Shown: positions 7,546 through 16,310 of the stretch, in pieces
Position numbering within the stretch: the first letter of the stretch is position 1
Layout: the number at the start of each line of letters is the position of its first letter
Origin: Caldilineaceae bacterium
GTDB taxonomy: Bacteria > Chloroflexota > Anaerolineae > Caldilineales > Caldilineaceae
Reading direction: 5' to 3'
Assembly: GCA_020634755.1 (NCBI GenBank)
Contig: JACKBC010000023.1
Coordinates: 1 to 64,000, forward strand
DNA: 64,000 bases
The notes under the pieces: model-generated
Seen by the model: the letters and a program-made list of their open reading frames with translations, nothing else
Databases searched by the model: none
What the model was told of the DNA's origin: nothing
Position numbers and translations under genes: made by a program

Positions 7546-9261
7546 ATGCAAGCGAGCACAGGCTTCTATCATCGAACATGGCAGGTAGGGCAGTTTTTGC
7601 TCTACAGTTTGCCCCTGCTCTTTTTAGCCATATTCTTCTTTTATCCATTGCTGGCCATTTTGCGCGTCAGTTTTGGCAGAGAGCAGGCGGCATCTTGGCG
7701 CACAATTGGTGATCTACTGGCTCAGCCATTTCTGTGGCAGGTACTCTGGTTTACCTGTTGGCAGGCACTGGCTTCCACCGCAGTAACGCTGCTGGTGGGG
7801 TTGCCGCTGGCCTATCTCTTTGCTCACTACACGTTTCCGGGCAAATTGATTTTGCGCAGCCTCATTACGGCGCCCTTTGTCATGCCGACTGTGGTGGTGG
7901 CGGTGGCCTTTACGGCGCTGCTTGGCGCCAACGGTCTGCTCAGCCAGGGGCTGCGCGCGTTGCCGGGCATGGCCAACGCCTCGGTGGATATTAGCGGCAC
8001 AATATGGGGCATCTTGCTGGCGCACCTGTTTTACAACGTCAGCGTGGTCGTGCGCACGGTAGGCAGCTTTTGGGAAAACCTGAATCCGCGCTTGGGTGAA
8101 GCAGCTGCGGTTCTGGGAGCCAGCCCGGCGCGTTCGCTGCGCGAGATTACGTTGCCATTGCTCATGCCGGCCATCTTGGCCGCTGGCATGTTAATTTTCC
8201 TCTTCTGCTTTACCAGCTTTGGCGTGGTGCTCATCTTGGGTGGGCTGCGCTTTGCCACGCTAGAGGTGGAAATCTATCGACAGGCCGTCAATCTGTTTAA
8301 CCTACCCACGGCCGCTTTTCTCAGCCTGTTCCAGATGCTCTTTACCTTTTCAACCATGTTTGTCTACACGCGGATCCAGGCGCGCGCCACGGCTCCGCTC
8401 GAACGTTCATCGCGGCACGATTTCCAAAAGAGCGGGCTGGCCCTCTCGGCGCAAACCGTATTCATCATTGTGCTGATTACCACGCTGCTCCTGCTGGCGC
8501 CGCTATTGGCGCTGGCCTGGCGCAGCTTTACCCTGGGCGGCGAAGGGTTCACGCTGCGCTATTATTTAGAGCTGGCCGTCAACCGCCGCCAAAGCGCCTT
8601 TTTTGTGCCACCTATTATGGCTATACGCAATTCTTTGCTTTACGCGGCAGCCACAGTCTTTATTAGTGTGTTGATTGGTGTGTCCGCCGCCTATTTGCTC
8701 ACCAAGTCGCGGCAATCCAATTATTCCATGCAATCACGGTTTACTGCCCGGCTGCTGGCGCTGTTGGATCCAATTTTTTTATTGCCACTGGGCACTTCGG
8801 CCGTTACATTGGGCTTTGGCTACATAATTGCCATGGGCCCTTTGCGCACCTCTTTGCTGCTCACGCCGCTGGCGCATGCCCTAATCGCGGCCCCATTTGT
8901 CTTGCGCACATTTCTGCCCGCCTTGCGCAGCATGGACCAGCGCTTGCGTGAATCGGCCGCGCTGTTGGGGGCATCGCCCCCGCGCGTCTGGTGGGAAATC
9001 GATGCACCGCTGCTGCTGCCCAGCCTGGTGGTGGGCGCCGTCTATGCCTTTACCATTAGTCTGGGCGAGTTTGGCGCCACGCTGCTCATCAGCCGCCCCG
9101 ATTTTCCCACCATGCCGGTCGTGATCTACCAGGCGTTGAGCCGCCCAGGACTGCTCAATTATGGGCAGGCGCTGGCCATGAGTACGCTGCTCATGCTGGT
9201 TTCGGTTCTGGGGCTGTCGCTTATTGAGCGCTTTCGGATCGAAGGCCAAGCAGAATTTTGA
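7546..9261 (+). CDS. thiP: Thiamine ABC transporter permease, duplicated (ThiP type)
   Basis: 571 aa from the ATG at 7546. The frame is open back to 7483 but that part lies inside the 89-bp repeats. About twelve hydrophobic segments fall into two halves, each ending in a MetI-type EAA loop: EAAAVLGASPARSLREITLP and ESAALLGASPPRVWWEIDAP. These loops dock on the ATPase. A two-halves-in-one permease is the ThiP/FbpB layout, and the riboswitch points to thiamine. The ribosome binding site is weak, so the start is less certain than the gene. Confidence 0.9.
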   Translation: MQASTGFYHRTWQVGQFLLYSLPLLFLAIFFFYPLLAILRVSFGREQAASWRTIGDLLAQPFLWQVLWFTCWQALASTAVTLLVGLPLAYLFAHYTFPGKLILRSLITAPFVMPTVVVAVAFTALLGANGLLSQGLRALPGMANASVDISGTIWGILLAHLFYNVSVVVRTVGSFWENLNPRLGEAAAVLGASPARSLREITLPLLMPAILAAGMLIFLFCFTSFGVVLILGGLRFATLEVEIYRQAVNLFNLPTAAFLSLFQMLFTFSTMFVYTRIQARATAPLERSSRHDFQKSGLALSAQTVFIIVLITTLLLLAPLLALAWRSFTLGGEGFTLRYYLELAVNRRQSAFFVPPIMAIRNSLLYAAATVFISVLIGVSAAYLLTKSRQSNYSMQSRFTARLLALLDPIFLLPLGTSAVTLGFGYIIAMGPLRTSLLLTPLAHALIAAPFVLRTFLPALRSMDQRLRESAALLGASPPRVWWEIDAPLLLPSLVVGAVYAFTISLGEFGATLLISRPDFPTMPVVIYQALSRPGLLNYGQALAMSTLLMLVSVLGLSLIERFRIEGQAEF

Positions 9262-9320
9262 TCACCGTACGCGTATGAGAGAATTACGCAAAGCATCCGT
9301 CCAGCCCACCAAACAGAGTC

Positions 9321-10385
9321 ATGCTCGAGCTAATCAACATTCAGAAATCCTACGTTCCAGGAACTCCCGTAATCAACGGCATCGATTTGACCGTGGATGC
9401 AGGCGAAATTGTCTGTTTGTTGGGGCCAAGCGGCTGCGGCAAAACGACGGTGCTGCGGATTGTAGCTGGGCTGGAGCAGGCTGATGCAGGCACGGTTCGC
9501 TTTCTGGGGCGCGACTTAGCCACGGTGCCGGTCTACCAGCGCAACTTTGGCTTTATGTTTCAGGACTTTGCGCTCTTTCCACACAAAACGGTGGCGCAGA
9601 ACATTGGCTTTGGTCTACGCATGGCCGGACAAACCAAAGCGGAAATTGCGCAGCGCGTGGCGGAAATGTTGGCGCTGGTCAATTTAAGCGGCTATGGCGA
9701 ACGCACCATCTTTGAATTGAGCGGCGGCGAGCGGCAACGCATCGCGCTGGCGCGCAGCCTGGCGCCCAACCCGCGTCTGCTCATGCTGGATGAGCCATTG
9801 GGCAGCTTGGACCGCACGCTGCGCGAAGGGTTGATGAGTGAACTGCGGCTGATCTTGAAGCGCGTGGGCGTAACGGCGCTCTATGTAACGCACGATCAGG
9901 AAGAGGCTTTTGCCATTGCCGACCGGCTGGTGCTCATGCATAAAGGCCGCGTGGAGCAGGTGGGAACACCGACCCACGTCTACACCCAGCCGGCCAATGA
10001 GTTTGCTGCGCGTTTTCTGGGGTTTGACAATTTGCTGCCGGCCACGGTCACAGCGTCCATGCCGCAACAGGCGCAGACGGCTATAGGCGCCTTTGCCTTG
10101 ATGCAAAGCCGGACGCCGGGCCCATACACGCTGCTGATCCGGCCCGATGCCGCGCGCATTGTCATGCCAACAGGCCAGGCAAATAGCAACGACCGCCAAG
10201 TCACAGGGACGCTACAGATCTGTTCATTTCGAGGCAGCTATTTTCAAATTACGGTGAAGGTAGCCGAGGAACAACAGCTTTTGAAATTTGATATACCGGC
10301 GGATGAATTTCCCGCATTGGCCAATTGCGCGCCGGGGCAAGACATGACGCTGCACATTGACCGCGCTAAAGTGAGGCTATTGTAG
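9321..10385 (+). CDS. thiQ: Thiamine ABC transporter ATP-binding protein
   Basis: 354 aa. Walker A GPSGCGKTT (35-43), Q-loop FMFQDFALFP, signature LSGGERQRIALARSL, Walker B RLLMLDEPLGSLD and the switch His in YVTHDQEEAF are all intact. After about residue 235 there is a C-terminal TOBE-like regulatory region, as in FbpC/PotA-type ATPases; the E. coli ThiQ is shorter and lacks it. It energises ThiP from the cytoplasmic face. It follows thiP by 59 bp and completes the riboswitch-led operon. Confidence 0.9.
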   Translation: MLELINIQKSYVPGTPVINGIDLTVDAGEIVCLLGPSGCGKTTVLRIVAGLEQADAGTVRFLGRDLATVPVYQRNFGFMFQDFALFPHKTVAQNIGFGLRMAGQTKAEIAQRVAEMLALVNLSGYGERTIFELSGGERQRIALARSLAPNPRLLMLDEPLGSLDRTLREGLMSELRLILKRVGVTALYVTHDQEEAFAIADRLVLMHKGRVEQVGTPTHVYTQPANEFAARFLGFDNLLPATVTASMPQQAQTAIGAFALMQSRTPGPYTLLIRPDAARIVMPTGQANSNDRQVTGTLQICSFRGSYFQITVKVAEEQQLLKFDIPADEFPALANCAPGQDMTLHIDRAKVRLL

Positions 10386-10478
10386 CGCTTTTGTACTGGC
10401 CAAGATGATGACAAATAGTGCGCTTCAGCGTACTTCCTTCTAGCAGACGGCGGTTTCAACCGCTGGCCGGCGTTCTAT

Positions 10479-11387
10479 CTACTGCACAGGCTCCAGCAGC
10501 GTTAATTCGCTGGTGTTGGCCGCCGCCCAAGCTTCCACCCCGTTGTCCAGCTGCACGTACCACCACACAATCGTGTCCGAATTGCCCTCCAACCAGTACG
10601 GCCCGCCGATAATGAGCGCTTCTTCCCCATCTTTCATGTGTCCGAGCTCGCGTCCGGCCGTGGCGCCGGGCTCGCTGCGCAGGGAAAGCGCATAGGTGGG
10701 ACGGATGCGTACGCGCATGCCCACGGCCAAATTGGGGTTGGCATTGGTGCTGGTGGGCAGATTATTGGTTTGTGACACAAAGGGATCAACGTGAACTTCA
10801 GGCTGCACAGCGGGTACTACGGCGGCGGATTGATCGGTCGTTGCAGCCTGGCCCTCAACGGCTTGTTCACTTTGGCCCACGGCTGGCGTTACTTCCACCA
10901 CACCGGTCGTGCCGGTACCGCGCAACAGAGTGGGCAGCGTAATAATACCCACTATTAAGGCAAAGAGCAGCGCCGCGCCTGCGGCCCAATATGGCCACCG
11001 TATCCCGTGCAACCAGTTGAAATAGCCCTCTGACGTATCGGTAATGCTAATGGGCAGCTGAATGTGCAGCGACTCTTTGTATTGATACGTTTCTAGAACG
11101 CGCAACTCAAGCGTAGACGTATTGGCGATGGCGCGCGCATAACGTCTTTGTAACAGCGATTTGCCTTGGCGCAACGCAATATCCTGCTGCTGCTCGTCAA
11201 TGCCATCGGCAAACTGTAGTTCAGCGCGCACGGCGTGGCCGCCACTGTCCAATAGCACAAGTAAACCGGCAATCGGCCACCCATCTACATTGGTAATGTT
11301 GTAATATGTGGCGTCAATGGCTTTGACTCGGCTATGAAGACTCTCTTGGGAAAGCTGCGATCTGCTGGTAAGCTGGTTATTTACCAT
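10479..11387 (-). CDS. Membrane-anchored protein with C-terminal SH3-like domain
   Basis: 302 aa. Residues 1-125 are soluble and look cytoplasmic (DGWPIAGLLVLLDSGGHAVRAELQF). A single membrane segment (about 133-155, WPYWAAGAALLFALIVGIITL) is followed by an Ala/Val/Gln/Thr-rich linker. The C-terminal ~80 residues form a bacterial SH3-like domain (VRIRPTYALSLRSEPGATAG...WWYVQLDNGVEAWAAA), which commonly binds cell-wall peptides. This suggests a cytoplasm-to-wall link, but the role is unknown. The gene is likely co-transcribed behind the lipoprotein gene at 12286. The 93 bp after its stop hold only repeat debris. Confidence 0.72.
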   Translation of the reverse strand: MVNNQLTSRSQLSQESLHSRVKAIDATYYNITNVDGWPIAGLLVLLDSGGHAVRAELQFADGIDEQQQDIALRQGKSLLQRRYARAIANTSTLELRVLETYQYKESLHIQLPISITDTSEGYFNWLHGIRWPYWAAGAALLFALIVGIITLPTLLRGTGTTGVVEVTPAVGQSEQAVEGQAATTDQSAAVVPAVQPEVHVDPFVSQTNNLPTSTNANPNLAVGMRVRIRPTYALSLRSEPGATAGRELGHMKDGEEALIIGGPYWLEGNSDTIVWWYVQLDNGVEAWAAANTSELTLLEPVQ

Positions 11388-11404
11388 AGGCGATGCAAAT
11401 ATGT

Positions 11405-12286
11405 TTATGAGCCAGGAAGCGAAATGTTAACAATCCCGCCAACGCGCAGGCTATCTGCGCTATAAAGCAGCACGCGGAAGCTGTATTGGGCAGGAATATC
11501 GGGACGAAGCTGACCATTCCACACAATACTATCACCAGTTTTGCGATATGGGTAATCGCCCTGCGGCAATCCGCTCATTTGGGCGCCGCGATCGTCTTCG
11601 CCCACATAGCCCAACGTCAGCCCTTTGAACTGGGCTCCCCTATTTACGCTAGTCACGATGGGGAATTTCAACGTAAATGCGCCAAGCGGCGTGGCGTTTT
11701 CCACGGGCTGAATGTTGCGGATGACCAGCTGATGCACGCCGGCTGCCCGAATGTTATCGCTGCCAACGTGGTACAGACGCAGCCGGGCGGAATAGGAGAC
11801 GCCGCTTATGCCGGGCCAATCGCCATCAAAATCCAGCGAGTCGCCGGCCACGCGCACGCTGCGCATTCCTGCTATGCGAAACTCTGCTTCACTACCGTTG
11901 ACCGCGACCAATTCAATATCCGTCCCGGGAATGCGTTCGCCCAGCCCCACACGCCGCTCCGTCGGGCCTTGCAAGGTAAGCACACCCGGTTCATCCTGCA
12001 ACGATGGCAGCGCATCCAGTCCAGGCAAATTGGCAATTTGGCTCAAATCGGGCAGTCCCAATTCACCAATCAAGCCGGGCAAATCCTGCAATGACGCGGG
12101 AATGCCGGGAATGTCCGATAAATCCGGCAGTTCAGGGAGTTCGGGCATGGCCGGCAGATTCTCGCGGCAGGCCACCAGCAGAGAACTCAGCACCAGCACG
12201 CAGATGGCCAGAATTCCGAGTAAACGCGGCGTTGGCCGCGTTGCCAAACGTTTGCGAGCCAATAGGGGGGATAGAGATGGACTCAT
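11405..12286 (-). CDS. Lipoprotein with Leu/Pro-rich repeat region
   Basis: 293 aa from the ATG at 12286, supported by GGAGAAATTTCA directly upstream; the frame is open farther back but runs through repeats. The signal ends in a lipobox (LLVAC). Residues about 30-85 form a run of short degenerate repeats of the type PELPDLSDIPGIP and LPGLDALPSL, likely a rod or coil outside the membrane. The C-terminal ~190 residues look beta-rich (VGLGERIPGTDIELVAVNG; YSFRVLLYSADSLRVGG). Lipid-anchored surface protein of unknown role. The SH3 protein gene lies 18 bp downstream, so the two are probably one operon. Confidence 0.75.
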   Translation of the reverse strand: MSPSLSPLLARKRLATRPTPRLLGILAICVLVLSSLLVACRENLPAMPELPELPDLSDIPGIPASLQDLPGLIGELGLPDLSQIANLPGLDALPSLQDEPGVLTLQGPTERRVGLGERIPGTDIELVAVNGSEAEFRIAGMRSVRVAGDSLDFDGDWPGISGVSYSARLRLYHVGSDNIRAAGVHQLVIRNIQPVENATPLGAFTLKFPIVTSVNRGAQFKGLTLGYVGEDDRGAQMSGLPQGDYPYRKTGDSIVWNGQLRPDIPAQYSFRVLLYSADSLRVGGIVNISLPGS

Positions 12287-12310
12287 TGAAATTTCTCCAT
12301 TATGCATGAG

Positions 12311-12342
12311 ACTTACGCAAGCTTGGCGCTGCGCAAGTCGTG
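12311..12342. repeat. Short ACTTACGCA...TGCGCAAGT inverted repeat (family A, deletion form)
   Basis: ACTTACGCAAGC and GCTGCGCAAGTCGTG face each other with almost no interior. It looks like an internally deleted copy of the family A repeat, placed in the leader of the lipoprotein gene. Confidence 0.6.
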
Positions 12343-12397
12343 ATTCAACAGATTGCAACGGGCCGGATTCACAAACAGGACCGACGCCCGGATCGCC

Positions 12398-12525
12398 AAC
12401 GTCATTGCCAGATAACGTCATTGCCAGATAACGTCATTGCCAGATAACATCATTGCCAGATAACGTCGTTGCCAGATAACGTCGTTGCCAGATAACGTCG
12501 TTGCCAGATAACGTCGTTGCCAGAT
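12398..12525. repeat. Eight perfect-register copies of a 16-bp tandem repeat
   Basis: The unit AACGTCATTGCCAGAT (second half of the array: AACGTCGTTGCCAGAT) starts at 12398 and every 16 bp after, eight times. The variant base changes once part-way along, so the array has two homogeneous blocks, apart from one single-base variant (fourth copy, AACATC). Sixteen is not a multiple of three and no gene crosses it. It separates the metalloprotease gene (12563-12940, minus) from the lipoprotein gene downstream. Confidence 0.9.
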
Positions 12526-12562
12526 AATGCTTCTCCAAAAAATAGATTGCGCCTGCCCAAAC

Positions 12563-12940
12563 TCAGTATGCACCAATTTCATGCAGGCGGTCATCGCTAA
12601 TGCCAAAGTGGTGCGCAACTTCGTGCAGCACCGTGCGCCGTACTTGCCGGCGCACGGCTTCCTCGTCATCTGGCCGGCAGACGCGTAAGATGGGACCGCG
12701 AAAAATCGTAATATGATCGGGTGGCAGCAAGCCATATCCACCGCTGCGCCGGGTGAGCGGCACGCCTTCATAAAGGCCCAGCAGTAAATTCCCACGCGGC
12801 ACGCCCGCCGCCGCTAATTGATCGGGCCGCGGCCATTCTTCCACGCTGACCGTCACATTGTCGATGGCGTCCCACAGGGCCTGCGGAATGGAGTCCAGCG
12901 CTTCGGCAACTAAGGTTTCAAATCGGTCGCGTGTTATCAT
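12563..12940 (-). CDS. Metallopeptidase family protein (zincin, MMP/Zincin_1 type)
   Basis: 125-aa minimal zincin. The zinc motif is HEVAHHFGISDDRL (His106, Glu107, His110), the extended HExxHxxGxxDxRL form seen in the small metallopeptidase family with PF06262-like members. The N-terminus (MITRDRFETLVAEALDSIP) and the GLLPPDHITIFRGPI block are also typical. No signal peptide, so it should act in the cytoplasm. Natural substrates of this family are not established. The 16-bp repeat array follows its stop. Confidence 0.88.
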   Translation of the reverse strand: MITRDRFETLVAEALDSIPQALWDAIDNVTVSVEEWPRPDQLAAAGVPRGNLLLGLYEGVPLTRRSGGYGLLPPDHITIFRGPILRVCRPDDEEAVRRQVRRTVLHEVAHHFGISDDRLHEIGAY

Positions 12941-13070
12941 TGCATTTGTAACTATTGAAGATGGGAGAATGTTCCCGGCCAGATAGATTTGCGAGATATA
13001 CGCAACCCTGGCAACATCTGTGGATTACTAACTACTACAGAATATCTCCAAACTCGAGGATCGCAATTTT

Positions 13071-13730
13071 ATGAACCCCAAAAAGCGCACCCAGAAACGT
13101 GAGCCGCAGAACCGCGCCAAACAGAAACAACGGTTATTCACCATGCTGGGCATTGGTCTTTTTCTGCTGTTTCTGGGCTATGTGACCTGGCAACAGACTT
13201 CTAGTGGAGAAGCTTTGGCGCCGGACGCTGTGCCAGACCCCTTCATTGGGCCGACGGATGCAGCGGTGGAAGTGGTTGAATATGCCGATTTTGGCTGTCC
13301 GGCCTGCCGCGCCTGGCACAATAGCTCTGTTCGCGAGCAGATGTTTACCACCTTTGACGACCAGGTGCGCTTTGTGTGGAAGGATTTTCCGGTGATTACC
13401 GCGCTTTCGCCCAAAGCCGCAGAAGCAGGACACTGCGCGGCGGCCCAGGGAAAATTCTGGGAATACCACGACTATCTATATGAACAGGCCAGCGGGCTGG
13501 AAATAGACCAGCTCAAACAGTATGCCGAGGCCGTGGGGCTGGACACGACCCTCTTTGGCCAATGTTTAGATTCGGGCATGATGGTGCGCAAAGTGCGCGC
13601 CGGTGAACAAGAAGCGCGGCGTCTGGGGCTGCGCGCCACGCCTGGTTTTGCCATCAACGGCCGTCCGCTCAACGGCGCCCCCACTTTTGAAATTTTGGCC
13701 GCTGAAATAGAGCAAGCATTGGGCAACTAA
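13071..13730 (+). CDS. DsbA-family thioredoxin-fold disulfide oxidoreductase, membrane anchored
   Basis: 219 aa. A basic N-terminus and one membrane segment (about 21-40) anchor it with the catalytic domain outside. The active site is CPAC (Cys76, Cys79) in EYADFGCPACRAWH. The cis-proline loop is ATPGFAINGRPL near residue 192. It matches the DsbA-like/Thioredoxin_4 group often paired with VKOR. Expected role: oxidation or isomerisation of disulfides in exported proteins. GAGGATCG precedes the ATG. No VKOR is visible nearby. Confidence 0.88.
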   Translation: MNPKKRTQKREPQNRAKQKQRLFTMLGIGLFLLFLGYVTWQQTSSGEALAPDAVPDPFIGPTDAAVEVVEYADFGCPACRAWHNSSVREQMFTTFDDQVRFVWKDFPVITALSPKAAEAGHCAAAQGKFWEYHDYLYEQASGLEIDQLKQYAEAVGLDTTLFGQCLDSGMMVRKVRAGEQEARRLGLRATPGFAINGRPLNGAPTFEILAAEIEQALGN

Positions 13731-13781
13731 CGTAAAATCAGATAGAGAAAAATCGTTTTCGCAGAACCGGCGGCGCCTATC

Positions 13782-14195
13782 TCACTCTTCGCTTTCACAA
13801 CGCACAAGCTGTCCATCTGGATTGCTGTCGGTGTGATAGTCGTATGTTGTACCGTCGGCCTCCAACACAATGCGATAGCCGCTGGTGATCACCTGCGCAT
13901 ACATCATATCGGGCTGTGGACACCCCAAACTGGCGTCGGGCCAATCGACGGCCTCGATCTCTGTAAGCGTAATGGCGTCAGCGGCCACGCCGATTTCGGC
14001 AGCCAGGTCATCGGTCGAGCGTTGCACCAGCGCCTGCTCCATTTGGGAAAGCGCCGCTGCGCTGGCATCCGGCACTTCACTGACGGCGCCGGGCTCGCTG
14101 GCGTTTTCAGGATCCAAAAGCGTTAACTGGCAGGCCAGCAACAGAAAAGAACAGACGCTTAAAAGCATCATGCGCGTAATTGTTGAATTCATCAT
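13782..14195 (-). CDS. Small lipoprotein with conserved WPDxSLGCP / GYR motif domain
   Basis: 137 aa. The signal peptide ends with lipobox LLLAC, so it is a surface lipoprotein. After an Ala/Ser-rich spacer there is a compact domain with VDWPDASLGCPQPDMMYAQ, then TSGYRIVLEADGTTYDYHTD and a C-terminal RCE. This combination recurs in hypothetical secreted proteins of Chloroflexota and cyanobacteria (recalled, not searched). The two cysteines (GCP and VRCE) may form a disulfide. Function unknown. AGGGATAA precedes the start. Confidence 0.78.
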   Translation of the reverse strand: MMNSTITRMMLLSVCSFLLLACQLTLLDPENASEPGAVSEVPDASAAALSQMEQALVQRSTDDLAAEIGVAADAITLTEIEAVDWPDASLGCPQPDMMYAQVITSGYRIVLEADGTTYDYHTDSNPDGQLVRCESEE

Positions 14196-14227
14196 TTATC
14201 CCTCATGGTGAAATTCTACATAACGTC

Positions 14228-14311
14228 AGGACTTACGCAAGCCTTGACCCAAAGTGTATCGAATACAACCCAGTTCACGTTTGGCGCTCTGCGGGCGCTG
14301 CGTAAGTCGTG
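14228..14311. repeat. ACTTACGCA-ended palindromic repeat (family A, copy 4)
   Basis: Starts AGGACTTACGCAAGCC, ends GGGCGCTGCGTAAGTCGTG; same length class as the copies at 1794 and 2158, with a different interior. Confidence 0.7.
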
Positions 14312-14330
14312 AACGTAAGCCGCGTAAAGA

Positions 14331-14594
14331 TTAAAATCCGCGCGCAAGCTGTCGTAACACATCCTGCAAAATGCCCAAGGCGATAAAGACCACAATCGGC
14401 GAAATATCGATCATCCCCAGGGGCGGAATGAGACGGCGGGCAGGGTCTAACACAGGCTCGGTCACTTGGTAGAGCAGCTGCACAATTGGATGATAGGGAT
14501 CCATGTTCGGGATCCAGCTGATCAAAATGCGCGCCAGTAAAACAAACGTATACAGCCCCACTAGCTGGGCCAGCAATGAAAAAATAATTCCCAT
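14331..14594 (-). CDS. yggT: YggT family membrane protein
   Basis: 87 aa with two membrane segments. The YggT pattern is clear: LLARILISWIPNMDP, then HPIVQLLYQVTEPVLDPARRLIPPLGMIDISPIVVF (first and second repeats of the family). YggT proteins are small integral membrane proteins found beside yggS and proC in many bacteria, with suggested links to osmotic stress or cell division. AAGGATAAGAAT precedes the ATG. It follows proC, separated by a family B repeat. Confidence 0.92.
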   Translation of the reverse strand: MGIIFSLLAQLVGLYTFVLLARILISWIPNMDPYHPIVQLLYQVTEPVLDPARRLIPPLGMIDISPIVVFIALGILQDVLRQLARGF

Positions 14595-14613
14595 ATTCTT
14601 ATCCTTCTTTATA

Positions 14614-14701
14614 CTCAGTACACCGCAAGGGTGTTGGCAAGATAGGCATCGTTCTCATTTGTTGAATCCGACGCTATCTCTGGCGATTGCGATCTACTGA
14701 T
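14614..14701. repeat. Family B palindromic repeat, single copy
   Basis: Left end TCAGTACACCGCAAGGGTG, right end GCGATTGCGATCTACTGA; about 88 bp, matching the 89-bp units at 7162. It lies inside the proC-yggT gap. Confidence 0.8.
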
Positions 14702-14725
14702 ACTCATGATAGCATTCCCGACGCG

Positions 14726-15553
14726 CTACCCCTTCTGACTAATTGCGCCCAACTCCTGGCTACGACGATAAGCGGCCAACACGGCGTTGGTAATCACAGT
14801 GCGTACCCCGCCCTTTTCCAACTCATAGATGCCGGCCGCAGTGGTACCGCCTGGGCTGGTTACTTTGTTGCGGAGCTCCGCCGGATGCTCACCGGTCTGC
14901 CGCATTAATTCTGCGCTGCCCAGAACGGTTTGCAGCGCAATAGTCTGCGCATCGCCGCGGCTAAAGCCCATTTGGACACCGGCGTCGATCATGGCTTCAA
15001 TAATCAAAAAGACAAAGCCGGGACCAGAACCGCCCAACCCGGTCTGCATGTCGATGAAATCTTCTTTGTCGACGCGAATCTGCTCGCCCAGCGCGCCCAG
15101 CAGCGTCGCCGTTTGGCGGTGCTGCTCCTCGGTCACCGCCGCGGCCGGGATCCAAGCCGTCACGCCCATGTTGACTTGGGCAGGCGTATTGGGCATGGAG
15201 CGCACCACGCGTTCGTGCTGCAAGCCACGTTGAATGGTTTGCAGCGAAACACCGGCCATAATGCTCAACACCAATGCCTCCGGCGCAATCTGCCCGCGCA
15301 ATACGGGCGTCACTTTTTCAAAGATTTGTGGCTTGACGCTCAGCACGATAATGGAGGCGCCACGTACGGCCTGCGCATTGTCAGCGGCCGTGCAGATGCC
15401 ATAGGCGCTCTCGAGTGCTTCACGCCGCGCCGCAATGGGATCGCTGGCTGTAATCTGTTTGGGGCCGGTCAGCTTTTGCGCCAACACGCCTTTGATCATA
15501 GCTTCGCCCATGGCGCCGCTGCCAATAAAGGTGATTCGACTATCCGCCAACAT
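14726..15553 (-). CDS. proC: Pyrroline-5-carboxylate reductase
   Basis: 275 aa from the ATG at 15553, chosen because GGAGAA precedes it; a longer open frame overlaps yggS. It reduces 1-pyrroline-5-carboxylate to proline with NAD(P)H, the last step of proline synthesis. The Rossmann motif FIGSGAMGEAMIKG is at the N-terminus. The C-terminal signature LRNKVTSPGGTTAAGIYELE is intact. It sits 16 bp after yggS, so the two are co-transcribed. Confidence 0.95.
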   Translation of the reverse strand: MLADSRITFIGSGAMGEAMIKGVLAQKLTGPKQITASDPIAARREALESAYGICTAADNAQAVRGASIIVLSVKPQIFEKVTPVLRGQIAPEALVLSIMAGVSLQTIQRGLQHERVVRSMPNTPAQVNMGVTAWIPAAAVTEEQHRQTATLLGALGEQIRVDKEDFIDMQTGLGGSGPGFVFLIIEAMIDAGVQMGFSRGDAQTIALQTVLGSAELMRQTGEHPAELRNKVTSPGGTTAAGIYELEKGGVRTVITNAVLAAYRRSQELGAISQKG

Positions 15554-15569
15554 AAATATTTCTCCGCTG

Positions 15570-16295
15570 TTATCGTTCGCCAAAGATGGCAGAGCCGATG
15601 CGCACAATGGTAGCGCCTTCTTCGATGGCCACTTCAAAGTCATTGGTCATGCCCATGGACAGATGGGAACCAATGGCAAAATCGTGCTGCGCAGCCAGCT
15701 CTTGCAATTCGGCGCGCAGCTGATGCATAGCCCGGAACACGGGCCGCGTCTCTTCTGGGTTGTCCACAAAAGGCGCCATTGTCATGAGCCCTTCGATGCG
15801 CACGTTGGTAAGCTGCTTGAGGGCGGGCAGCGCGGCTTTTAGCTCTGCCGCCGAAAAGCCATGTTTGCTCTCCTCACCGCTGACATTGACTTGCAGCAGT
15901 ATAGACATTACGCAATTGGCGGCGGCAGAGTCGCGGTCCAGCCGCTCGGCAATTTTGAGCCGGTCCACCGAATGCACCAGCGCAAAAGGGCCCACCACTT
16001 GCGCTGTTTTGCGGCTCTGAATAGAGCCAATCATGTGCCAACGGATGGCGTCCAGCCCTTTTTCTTGAGCCGTTTCGACTTTTTGCCATAATTCTTCCAG
16101 CCGGTTCTCGCCAAAATCGACCTGCCCGGTGGTCAACGCCGCCTCGATGACCGCAAAAGGTTTGGTTTTGCTCACAGCCACCAGCGTCACTTCAGACGGC
16201 TCGCGATTTGCGCGGCGGGCGGCGGCCTCTATGCGCTGATGCACGCTGGCCAGGTTGGTGGCAATATCTGTGGCGGCTATCTCAAGTGTGGACAT
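15570..16295 (-). CDS. yggS: YggS family pyridoxal phosphate homeostasis protein
   Basis: 241 aa. PLP-binding, fold type III alanine-racemase-like barrel without a known catalytic reaction; the family buffers PLP and affects amino-acid balance. The PLP lysine is in VAVSKTKP (Lys43). Other family blocks are FGENRLEEL, WHMIGSIQSRK, VNVSGEESKHGF, GLMTMAPF and SMGMTNDFEVAI. First gene of the yggS-proC-yggT cluster. Confidence 0.95.
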   Translation of the reverse strand: MSTLEIAATDIATNLASVHQRIEAAARRANREPSEVTLVAVSKTKPFAVIEAALTTGQVDFGENRLEELWQKVETAQEKGLDAIRWHMIGSIQSRKTAQVVGPFALVHSVDRLKIAERLDRDSAAANCVMSILLQVNVSGEESKHGFSAAELKAALPALKQLTNVRIEGLMTMAPFVDNPEETRPVFRAMHQLRAELQELAAQHDFAIGSHLSMGMTNDFEVAIEEGATIVRIGSAIFGER

Positions 16296-16310
16296 GGGAA
16301 TACCTTTTTA

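Noticed and set aside
12398..12525. CRISPR or coding repeat
   Set aside because: No spacers, and the 16-bp period is not a multiple of three, so neither fits.
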